From positions 1-27,786 of the forward strand of contig JAISAD010000030.1 of assembly GCA_031266895.1 (NCBI GenBank): a DNA stretch of 27,786 bases, in the 5' to 3' direction. Shown here one piece after another: positions 16,022 through 22,700 of this stretch. Source of the stretch: Bacteroidales bacterium. Lineage in GTDB: Bacteria; Bacteroidota; Bacteroidia; Bacteroidales; WCHB1-69. Position 1 is the stretch's first letter. Each line of letters begins with the position of its first letter. The notes beneath the pieces were generated by a model. It did not search any database. It saw nothing but the letters and a program-made list of their open reading frames with translations, and had not been told where the DNA came from. The position numbers were made by a program, and so were the translations under genes.

Positions 16022-16840
16022 CTATATTTTAGTAATCAGCACTTTATCAATCCGATTATTAACAATTGTGTGAATGGTGATTTTATATCCCAAATAGTCG
16101 AAAAAGTCACCTGCAAGAGGTATTTTTTCCAAATGGTCAAGCACAAAACCGGCTACGGTGGCATAATCTATCTCTTCAAAATCAATTTCAAGGTTGTTGA
16201 TAACGTCAAGCAATGCCTCTATCGGAGCTTCGCCATTTACCAGCGTTGAATTGTCATCAAGGCGCGTCAAATCGGGTTCTACTACCTCTTCCTCTTCAGG
16301 GATTTCGCCTACAATATTTTCCATAATATTATGCAGAGTAATAATGCCTGCCAGCGTTCCAAATTCGTCCAATACAATGCCGAAATAGTTTTGCTGTTTT
16401 CGAAATTCGTTTAAAATATCCTGAGCATCCGTGTTTTCTGAAAATATAACCGGTTGGTAAATTAACTCTTCCAACACCACTGTACCTTGCAAAATTTTAG
16501 CGGCCAGGTACTCTTTTACCTTGATAATTCCCCTATAATCGTCAATGTGGTGATTGCAAACGACAATACGGCTATTTTTCAAATCTAACAATGTCTGCAA
16601 AAATTCTGCTTCGGGCAAATTGATGTCAATCCATTTCACTTCAGAACGGTGCGTCATGACATGCTTGGCTTTTTTATCCGAAAAATAGAACAGTTTTTCG
16701 TGAATAAAACTCTGTTCTTCTTCCATTTCGCCCGATTCGGAAGCACTTTTAATCATATTCCGTATCTCATCTTCCGTAACGTCGTCGATGTCAGAAACGG
16801 ATAATTTTCGTTTCAGTTTTTTAAAAAAGGGTAGCGACAT
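16022..16840 (-). CDS. CBS-pair / CorC-HlyC domain protein lacking the DUF21 membrane domain
   Basis: A 272-aa soluble protein. A CBS pair occupies about residues 58-180, with HVMTHRSEVKWIDI opening CBS1 and NYFGIVLDEFGTLAGIITL in CBS2. An acidic linker EEEEVVEPD follows, then a C-terminal CorC_HlyC domain (about 193-272, GFVLDHLEKIPLAGDFF). Most bacterial relatives in this phylum are about 430 aa and begin with a four-helix DUF21 (CNNM-like) transporter domain. Here the protein begins directly with the linker segment SDIDDVTEDEIRNMIKSA, like E. coli CorC. It is linked to magnesium or cobalt handling, or to membrane integrity, only by family. The upstream gene encodes a small membrane protein, which raises the possibility of a partner. 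Confidence 0.9.
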   Translation of the reverse strand: MSLPFFKKLKRKLSVSDIDDVTEDEIRNMIKSASESGEMEEEQSFIHEKLFYFSDKKAKHVMTHRSEVKWIDINLPEAEFLQTLLDLKNSRIVVCNHHIDDYRGIIKVKEYLAAKILQGTVVLEELIYQPVIFSENTDAQDILNEFRKQQNYFGIVLDEFGTLAGIITLHNIMENIVGEIPEEEEVVEPDLTRLDDNSTLVNGEAPIEALLDVINNLEIDFEEIDYATVAGFVLDHLEKIPLAGDFFDYLGYKITIHTIVNNRIDKVLITKI

Positions 16841-16849
16841 ACAACTTTA

Positions 16850-17161
16850 TTATGAATTGGGTTGTTTTTGTTGTTTTTTTGCAAAAAGTTCCATCTTGCT
16901 TCTTTTAATGTAGATAAAATAGAGCACCAAATCAAACGAAACAATCAGCATATTAAACAGGTAAAGCCATGTAACGAGATCGGGATCGTTCTGCAATTTG
17001 TGAATGATGCCAAATGCATATCCTAAAATAATAATAATCATAAAGATAGGACTTTTCCCGATAACTACTTTTGTGCGTAAGGATTTGAGAATGGAAACCG
17101 GCCAGCTACAAGCAAAACAGAGCAGCATCAGCACTTCAAAGAAACTAAAATCATTCATCAT
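16850..17161 (-). CDS. Small PQ-loop-like membrane protein
   Basis: About 103 aa with three or four hydrophobic segments: FEVLMLLCFACSWPVSILKS, then KSPIFMIIIILGYAFGIIHK, then a helix pair ending LVLYFIYIKR. The Trp-Pro in the first helix and the basic, positive-inside tail (KRSKMELFAKKQQKQ) resemble bacterial half-transporters of the SWEET/PQ-loop kind, but no function can be assigned. The start is placed at 17161 (or the adjacent ATG at 17158), because the promoter box at 17184-17191 excludes the longer frame beginning at 17290. It is the first gene of the run leading to the CBS protein, panB and rluA. Confidence 0.72.
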   Translation of the reverse strand: MMNDFSFFEVLMLLCFACSWPVSILKSLRTKVVIGKSPIFMIIIILGYAFGIIHKLQNDPDLVTWLYLFNMLIVSFDLVLYFIYIKRSKMELFAKKQQKQPNS

Positions 17162-17183
17162 TTTATAATAAAAACTTGCGGTG

Positions 17184-17191
17184 CAAATGTA
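17184..17191 (-). promoter_or_regulatory. Promoter -7 box for the PQ-loop - CBS - panB - rluA operon
   Basis: Minus-strand TACATTTG followed by C fits TAnnTTTG, 23 bases before the proposed ATG. No TTG at -33. It is divergent from the purN promoter about 90 bases away. Confidence 0.55.
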
Positions 17192-17279
17192 CATAAAATT
17201 TTTGAAACGGAGTTCATGAACACAATAATAGAAATATAGCCGTGAACAATTACGCATTAGGCTATTCCAAAAAATCCCG

Positions 17280-17287
17280 TAATTTTG
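17280..17287 (+). promoter_or_regulatory. Promoter -7 box for purN-guaA
   Basis: TAATTTTG followed by C fits TAnnTTTG, about 65 bases before the purN ATG. No TTG at a good -33 distance, and no purine-responsive riboswitch is recognisable in the short leader. Confidence 0.55.
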
Positions 17288-17351
17288 CAACGCTTTTCAA
17301 GTGGATCATGAGTTGCTTGAATTGCTTTATTTAAAGTAAGTTATAAAATTA

Positions 17352-17933
17352 ATGAAGCAAAAAACAGACAAAATTGCAGTTTTTGCCAGCGGAAACGGTT
17401 CTAATTTTGAAGCTATTGTTACAGCCATAGAACAGGGGAACTTGCAGGTTGAGGTTGTGTTGCTGGTGGTTGATAAACCTCAATGTTATGCCGTAGAGAG
17501 GGCAAAAAATCATCATATTGAAGTTTTTGCATTTCAATCTAAAAACTATCCATCAAAAGAGGCTTATGAAACAGAAATTGCTGACCTTTTGGAGCAAAAG
17601 GATGTTAAATTGATTGCGCTGGCTGGCTATATGCGCCTGATAGGCAGTGTGTTGTTGAGCCGATTTTCCAAGCGCATCCTTAATATTCATCCCGCATTGC
17701 TACCTGCTTTTCCCGGATTGCATGCTATAGAACAAGCCTACAATTATGGGGTTAAAATTTTCGGCATTACTATTCACTATGTGGATGCGGGAATGGATAC
17801 CGGCGAAATTGTAGCGCAGGAGTGTTTTCATGTTGAGACAAGCGATTCGCTTGAGGCTATAGAAACTCGTATTCATGCGTTGGAACATAAATTATATCCT
17901 ATTGTTATTCAGCAAATTATAAATACATTATAA
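17352..17933 (+). CDS. purN: Phosphoribosylglycinamide formyltransferase
   Basis: A 193-aa cytoplasmic GAR transformylase: 10-formyl-THF plus GAR gives FGAR, step three of purine synthesis. KIAVFASGNGSNFEAI is the nucleotide-binding start. Catalytic residues Asn111 and His113 are in ILNIHPALLPAFPG, and Asp149 is in HYVDAGMDTG. Length is typical. It sits three bases before guaA, so both genes serve purine nucleotide supply from one transcript. Folate use links it loosely to folE elsewhere in the window. Confidence 0.96.
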   Translation: MKQKTDKIAVFASGNGSNFEAIVTAIEQGNLQVEVVLLVVDKPQCYAVERAKNHHIEVFAFQSKNYPSKEAYETEIADLLEQKDVKLIALAGYMRLIGSVLLSRFSKRILNIHPALLPAFPGLHAIEQAYNYGVKIFGITIHYVDAGMDTGEIVAQECFHVETSDSLEAIETRIHALEHKLYPIVIQQIINTL

Positions 17934-17936
17934 CAG

Positions 17937-19460
17937 ATGCAAGAGAAAATTATCATTTTGGATTTCGGTTCGCAATATACCCAACTAATTGCCCGAAGAG
18001 TGCGCGAGCTTAATACTTATTGCGAAATTTTGCCCTATAACAAGTTTCCTGACAATCAGGAGGGAATCAAGGGAGTTATTTTGTCCGGAAGTCCCTTTTC
18101 GGTAAACCAGCCGGAGGCCTTTAAGCCCAACCTGAGCCTTATTAAAGGCCGGTTTCCGCTGCTGGGCATCTGTTACGGAGCACAATTGCTGGCGCAAATG
18201 GGCGGCGGTAAGGTGGAACAGAGTAATACTCGCGAGTACGGACGCGCTCACCTCTCGCAATTTGATCATGATGATGTCCTGTTAAAAGGGGTACGCACTC
18301 ACAGTCAGGTTTGGATGTCGCATGGCGACACAATCACTGAAATTCCAGATAATTTCAGAATAATTGCCGGTACTGAAGAGGTGCAGATAGCCGCATATCG
18401 CATTAAAAATGAAGATACCTGGGCAGTGCAATTTCATCCGGAAGTGTATCACAGCGAAGACGGCGTTATTATTTTGAACAATTTTGTGCAACATATATGC
18501 AAATGCAAGCAAGATTGGACACCAGCCTCCTATATAGAGGCTACAGTAGCCGATTTGAAAGCGCAATTGCAGAACGATAGCGTAGTGTTGGGATTATCGG
18601 GTGGAGTGGACTCTACGGTAGCGGCAGTGTTGCTGCACAAGGCTATCGGGACTAATCTTCACTGTATTTTTGTGGATAACGGACTGCTACGCAAAAATGA
18701 GTTTGATATTGTACTCGAAAATTATAAAACTTTAGGTATCAATGTAAAAGGAGTGGATGCTTCACAACGTTTTTATCAAACCCTGGCCGGTGTAACCGAA
18801 CCTGAACAAAAGCGTAAAATTATAGGTAAGGGTTTTATTGATGTTTTTGACGAAGAAGCTCATAAATTGCCAAATATCAGGTGGTTAGCACAAGGCACAA
18901 TTTATCCCGATTGCATTGAATCGCTTTCTATTACAGGTATGGTTATCAAGTCGCATCATAATGTTGGCGGCCTGCCCGAAAAGATGCAACTTAAAGTGGT
19001 AGAGCCTCTTAAATTGCTTTTTAAGGACGAAGTGCGCAGAGTAGGCAAGGCGTTGGCTATTCCAGACGTGCTGCTGCAACGGCATCCGTTTCCCGGCCCC
19101 GGGTTAGGAGTTCGTATTTTGGGCGAAGTTACGCCCGAAAAGGTTCGTGTGCTGCAAGAGGCTGATTATATTTTTATTGAAGGCTTGAAAAATGAAGGTT
19201 TGTACAATCAAATCTGGCAGGCCGGCGCAATATTGTTGCCGGTGCAATCGGTAGGCGTTATGGGCGATGAACGCACTTACGAAAATGCTATAGCACTGCG
19301 AGCCGTGCTTTCTACCGATGGGATGACTGCCGATTGGGCCAAATTGCCCTATTCTTTTTTAGGCCGAATTTCTAACGAAATCATTAATAAAGTAAAAGGC
19401 GTAAATCGAGTAGTTTACGATATCAGTTCCAAACCGCCGGCTACTATTGAGTGGGAGTAG
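17937..19460 (+). CDS. guaA: GMP synthase (glutamine-hydrolysing)
   Basis: A 507-aa two-domain enzyme: XMP plus glutamine plus ATP gives GMP. The class I amidotransferase triad is Cys79 (LLGICYGAQ), His167 and Glu169 (QFHPEV). The ATP pyrophosphatase P-loop is SGGVDST (221-227). The C-terminal dimerisation domain ends KPPATIEWE, the family's usual ending. It follows purN by three bases and is convergent with the ABC permease gene (13-base gap, no hairpin seen). Confidence 0.98.
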   Translation: MQEKIIILDFGSQYTQLIARRVRELNTYCEILPYNKFPDNQEGIKGVILSGSPFSVNQPEAFKPNLSLIKGRFPLLGICYGAQLLAQMGGGKVEQSNTREYGRAHLSQFDHDDVLLKGVRTHSQVWMSHGDTITEIPDNFRIIAGTEEVQIAAYRIKNEDTWAVQFHPEVYHSEDGVIILNNFVQHICKCKQDWTPASYIEATVADLKAQLQNDSVVLGLSGGVDSTVAAVLLHKAIGTNLHCIFVDNGLLRKNEFDIVLENYKTLGINVKGVDASQRFYQTLAGVTEPEQKRKIIGKGFIDVFDEEAHKLPNIRWLAQGTIYPDCIESLSITGMVIKSHHNVGGLPEKMQLKVVEPLKLLFKDEVRRVGKALAIPDVLLQRHPFPGPGLGVRILGEVTPEKVRVLQEADYIFIEGLKNEGLYNQIWQAGAILLPVQSVGVMGDERTYENAIALRAVLSTDGMTADWAKLPYSFLGRISNEIINKVKGVNRVVYDISSKPPATIEWE

Positions 19461-19473
19461 CGCAGGGGGGCGG

Positions 19474-20820
19474 CTAATACCTCAACCATTTCCACAATTC
19501 GCGATAGGTGATTTTTTTACCATACATTAAAATCCCGGTACGATATATTTTTGCAGCGCCCCATATTACCAGGAAGAAACTGCCAAGCAGCAATGCCATA
19601 GAGCATAGCAATTCCCACAGCGGTACTCCAGAAGGAATACGGATGAGCATAGCCACCGGCGAGGTAAATGGAATCATTGAAAGCCACCAGGCTAATGCGC
19701 CATTGGGAGTTTCGGATATGGGAAATATCAATGAAATAGTCAAAATGAGCGGAATAGTAACCGGCAAGATAAATTGCTGCGACTCAGTTTCGTTGTCGGC
19801 CGCCGATCCCACCGCTGCAAAAAGCGCCGAGTAGAGCAGGTATCCTATTAAAAAGTAGAAGAGAAAACAGAGTAGCAATGTGCCAAACGAAACAGGGAAC
19901 AATTCCTGTATCATCTGCAAAATACCGGCCGGATTATCCATGTTAATGGCATTCATATTCGGCATGGCAATTGTGTTTTGGTCAAGGGGAAGGGATTGTT
20001 GCTGCATGGCAAGCATGGCACTGTCCTGTTTGAAATAGAGGGGTAAAGCTACCTGAATGCCCAGCAGCAATACCAAGGTGAGCGCTATCCAGAGTGCAAA
20101 TTGCGTCAAGCCTACTAAGGCCACCCCTATAACTTTGCCCATAAGCAACTGCACGGGTTTTACCGACGAGACAAGCACTTCAATAATGCGATTGGTTTTC
20201 TCTTCCAAAACGCTACGCAATACTTGTGAAGCAAACATAAAAACAAACAGATATATCAAAAAGCCGCACAATATTCCCACTATCTTATTCAACTCGGTCA
20301 TGCTGGCTTTTTCGTCGCCATTTTTATCCATTTTAATGGTGGCCAGTTGCGATTTGGCTGTCTCTTTAAGATGTGAAAATTGGTCGGGATTAATATTAAA
20401 AGTGTCTTTTAGCACTTTATCGAACAGGATTTTATCCATTTGTCGCTCAATGTTGGAGGTGGTGCTCATGGGAGGTTCTTCAAAATAGTAGAGATTGGAA
20501 TGAACCGCCTGTTCGCCCTGCAAAATATGCAGTACCACATCATATTTTCCCTCGCGACACTCTTTTTTTACAAACTCCAAATTTTCTGTCGGATAGACAA
20601 ATCTTGTTTTTTTACTGTCATTAAAAATATTGATAAAGAATTCGTTATCATCAATTACGGCAATAGTTATCTCTTTCTCATTTTTCAAATTAACAATAAC
20701 CATTACGGCAAAAAGACCTGCAATTAAAACAGGGGCAAGCAGGGTAAGAATGATGAATGATTTCTTTTTCACGCGGGTTAAATACTCCCGCGAAATAATT
20801 AAGCCTACTTTACTACTCAT
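19474..20820 (-). CDS. ABC-2 type transporter permease (NatB-like)
   Basis: About 448 aa. The N-terminus MSSKVGLIISREYLTRVKKK is followed by a first helix (SFIILTLLAPVLIAGLFAVM), a large extracytoplasmic domain (about 45-185) and five or six C-terminal helices. Among these are VGILCGFLIYLFVFMFAS and an amphipathic coupling segment EEKTNRIIEVLVSSV, the hallmark of the NatB/YhaP group. Members export Na+, antibiotics or unknown substrates with a separate ATPase, which is the upstream gene. The start at 20820 gives an 8-base overlap with the ATPase gene, better than the longer frame (20865), which would overlap by 53 bases. A Met/Gln-rich loop (MLAMQQQSLPLDQNTIAMPN) is unusual. Confidence 0.88.
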   Translation of the reverse strand: MSSKVGLIISREYLTRVKKKSFIILTLLAPVLIAGLFAVMVIVNLKNEKEITIAVIDDNEFFINIFNDSKKTRFVYPTENLEFVKKECREGKYDVVLHILQGEQAVHSNLYYFEEPPMSTTSNIERQMDKILFDKVLKDTFNINPDQFSHLKETAKSQLATIKMDKNGDEKASMTELNKIVGILCGFLIYLFVFMFASQVLRSVLEEKTNRIIEVLVSSVKPVQLLMGKVIGVALVGLTQFALWIALTLVLLLGIQVALPLYFKQDSAMLAMQQQSLPLDQNTIAMPNMNAINMDNPAGILQMIQELFPVSFGTLLLCFLFYFLIGYLLYSALFAAVGSAADNETESQQFILPVTIPLILTISLIFPISETPNGALAWWLSMIPFTSPVAMLIRIPSGVPLWELLCSMALLLGSFFLVIWGAAKIYRTGILMYGKKITYRELWKWLRY

Positions 20821-21745
20821 TATTGCTGCTGTTTGAATATTGAACTTGTTGTATAAATATTTCATTCATGGAGGGTAAAAGTTCATTGAAAGCTACAATT
20901 TCTCCTAATGGCATTGCTGTTTCCAGCAATCGGTTCGCCGATGTTTGCTCATCGGTTTTCAGCATGAAAATCTGTTTTTCGTCCTCTTGCCGATGTGATA
21001 AAATTGTGTAATGTTGTGCTAACTTTTCTAATGCATATTCCTGACAACCAGTTAGCTGTATTTCAAATCGATGCTGTTTAAATTGATGTTTCAAATCGGT
21101 GATTTTGCCTTCCAGTATCTTTTTGGAGCGATTAATAAGCGCAATTTCATCACAAATTTCCTCCACGGAGGCCATATTATGCGTAGAAAGAATAATTGTT
21201 GTGCCCTGTTTTTTCAATTCCAGCATCTCATTGCGCAGCAATGTAGTGTTAATGGGATCAAAACCGCTGAACGGTTCGTCAAAAATGAGAAATTTCGGAT
21301 TATGGATTATGGTAGTGATAAACTGCACTTTTTGTTGCATTCCCTTGGACAATTCTTCAATTTTGCGATGCCACCAGTTTTCCATATCGAATTTTTTAAA
21401 CCAATAAATTAGACGATCTGCAGCCGCCAATTTCGACAGCCCTTTGAGTTGGGCCAAATAGATGGCCTGTTCGCCCACCTTCATCTTTTTGTAGAGGCCC
21501 CGCTCTTCTGGAAGATAGCCAATTTTTTCAATATCAGTGCTTTTCAAAGGGTTTCCCTGAAAAAAAACCTGCCCTGTATCAGGAGCTGTAATTTGGTTTA
21601 AAATGCGAATTAAAGTAGTTTTGCCTGCCCCATTCGGGCCTAACAAGCCATAAATAATACCCTCCTCAATAGAAAGGGAAACGTCATCTAAAGCCTTATG
21701 CTTTGCATAACTTTTGCTGACATTTTGAACTTCAATAAATTTCAT
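20813..21745 (-). CDS. ABC transporter ATP-binding protein
   Basis: A 310-aa cytoplasmic ATPase. Walker A is GPNGAGKT (36-43), the signature is LSKGMQQK (132-139), Walker B is FLIFDEP (152-158) and the H-loop His is at 189 (STHNM). The Q-loop position reads YLPEERGLY, common in this subfamily. The extra C-terminal region (about 215-310) corresponds to the DUF4162 domain found with NatA-type ATPases. It pairs with the overlapping permease downstream. Its ATG shares one base with the stop of DUF4290 (TAATG), so all three genes are translationally coupled. Confidence 0.93.
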   Translation of the reverse strand: MKFIEVQNVSKSYAKHKALDDVSLSIEEGIIYGLLGPNGAGKTTLIRILNQITAPDTGQVFFQGNPLKSTDIEKIGYLPEERGLYKKMKVGEQAIYLAQLKGLSKLAAADRLIYWFKKFDMENWWHRKIEELSKGMQQKVQFITTIIHNPKFLIFDEPFSGFDPINTTLLRNEMLELKKQGTTIILSTHNMASVEEICDEIALINRSKKILEGKITDLKHQFKQHRFEIQLTGCQEYALEKLAQHYTILSHRQEDEKQIFMLKTDEQTSANRLLETAMPLGEIVAFNELLPSMNEIFIQQVQYSNSSNNE

Positions 21746-22413
21746 TAAAATTGAGGTCTTTTGATTTTTTTTCTCTTTTTCGGTTTTGTTCTGCCGTTAT
21801 TCTTTTGAGACAGCATGGAAGCGGACGGCATATTGTTGTGGTTTTTTAAAATTTCTTTGGTAGATTCCAATTTATACGTTTCAGGCAACTGTAATTTGCC
21901 ACCCGATATTTCACGAAGCTGCGCAATAATAAATGCATCTTCTACCGAATCGCGATTATAGCAGAGGAAGAGTTTTTTGAGATGATTAGCCAGCACCTCC
22001 AGCAATCTTTGCTGTTGCGCTTCGGGGTATTGCGATACGGTTTTGATAATATTTTCCATATTGCGGCCATAGGTTCGGTAACGAATGGCACGTTTATCGT
22101 AATTGTGCCTTATCTGTTTCGGTTTGGCCGCATGCGGCACAAGTTTTGGGAAAGGGGTGTCAATATCCAATTTATAATCGGAGATAATAATCAAATGATC
22201 CCACAATTTGTGCCAATAATCTTCCGATTCTCGCTGTGCATTTGAATGGGAAGTTTCAGGATTTACTTGCGCCATGATGCGAATTACGGCCTTAGCAGCC
22301 TCATTTCGTTTATGTACGTCTTCAATTTTTACGGCATTTTCAATCATCTTTTGAATGTTGCGTCCGTAAGTTTTAATGATAAGTTGATTCCTTGCAGTAT
22401 TGTATTCCAACAT
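21745..22413 (-). CDS. DUF4290 family protein
   Basis: A 222-aa cytoplasmic protein of a Bacteroidota-specific family with unknown function. The family start MLEYNTARNQLIIKTYGRNI, the YWHKLWDHLIIIS block and the second YGRN-containing repeat (YRTYGRNMENII) are all present. The repeat of the YGRN motif suggests an internal duplication of a helical unit. The C-terminal tail is highly basic (TKPKKRKKIKRPQF), suggesting nucleic-acid or ribosome contact. It is first in the transcript with the ABC transporter pair, and its promoter box at 22431-22438 leaves a very short leader. Confidence 0.9.
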   Translation of the reverse strand: MLEYNTARNQLIIKTYGRNIQKMIENAVKIEDVHKRNEAAKAVIRIMAQVNPETSHSNAQRESEDYWHKLWDHLIIISDYKLDIDTPFPKLVPHAAKPKQIRHNYDKRAIRYRTYGRNMENIIKTVSQYPEAQQQRLLEVLANHLKKLFLCYNRDSVEDAFIIAQLREISGGKLQLPETYKLESTKEILKNHNNMPSASMLSQKNNGRTKPKKRKKIKRPQF

Positions 22414-22430
22414 AGTGATATAAAATTTTG

Positions 22431-22438
22431 CAAAAGTA
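22431..22438 (-). promoter_or_regulatory. Promoter -7 box for DUF4290-ABC operon
   Basis: Minus-strand TACTTTTG followed by C fits TAnnTTTG, 17 bases before the DUF4290 ATG. It is divergent from the riboswitch promoter at 22552. Confidence 0.58.
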
Positions 22439-22551
22439 CAAAAATTATAATTATGTCATTCCCTTTTGGAAATATTCCATAAAATATGCTGCTCAGGCTA
22501 TCGATTTTCGCGCTCTCATATTTTCGCATATACCCGAGTTAAATAATTTTG

Positions 22552-22559
22552 TATTTTTG
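22552..22559 (+). promoter_or_regulatory. Promoter -7 box for the thiamin operon
   Basis: TATTTTTG followed by C fits TAnnTTTG. Transcription would begin around 22566, just at the P1 helix of the TPP riboswitch, which supports the assignment. No clear TTG at -33. Confidence 0.65.
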
Positions 22560-22566
22560 CCGCCGA

Positions 22567-22642
22567 AACAAGAGGGGTGCCTTCGGGCTGAGAATATACC
22601 CAATGAACCTGATGCAGATAATGCTGCCGTAGGGAAGTTGTT
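22567..22642 (+). promoter_or_regulatory. TPP riboswitch (THI element) aptamer
   Basis: All conserved pieces of the thiamin pyrophosphate aptamer are present in order. These are GGGGTGCC (from 22574), CTGAGA (22588-22593), ACCC (22598-22601), ACCTGAT (22607-22613), GCAGATAATGCTGCCG and TAGGGA (to 22635). P1 can form between AACAA (22567-22571) and TTGTT (22638-22642). P2 forms between GGGT (22575-22578) and ACCC. In known examples TPP binding lowers expression of the downstream genes, here a TonB-dependent receptor and PnuT. Confidence 0.97.
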
Positions 22643-22654
22643 ATATCTTACTTT

Positions 22655-22698
22655 CACCCTCTTTCAGTATTATTTTAATTTAATTAAAACTGTTAGAG
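22655..22698 (+). promoter_or_regulatory. Predicted translational expression platform of the TPP riboswitch
   Basis: CTCTTTCAGT (22659-22668) can pair with ACTGTTAGAG (22689-22698) as two 4-bp stems separated by a UU/UU internal loop, with a 20-base AU-rich loop. This hides the AGAG directly before ATG 22701. The overlapping CACCCTCTT (22655-22663) can instead pair with AAGAGGGGTG (22570-22579; 9 bp, one bulged G) inside the aptamer. The two pairings exclude each other, giving ON without TPP and OFF with TPP. No T-run follows the hairpin, so translation rather than termination is the likely control point. Confidence 0.6.
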
Positions 22699-22700
22699 TT

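Noticed and set aside
19461..19473. Terminator between guaA and the convergent ABC permease gene
   Set aside because: The 13-base gap holds a G-run but no inverted repeat; nothing supports a terminator there.
22428..22700. 91-codon N-terminal extension of the TonB receptor
   Set aside because: It runs through the promoter and the whole TPP riboswitch; the signal peptide begins after 22701.
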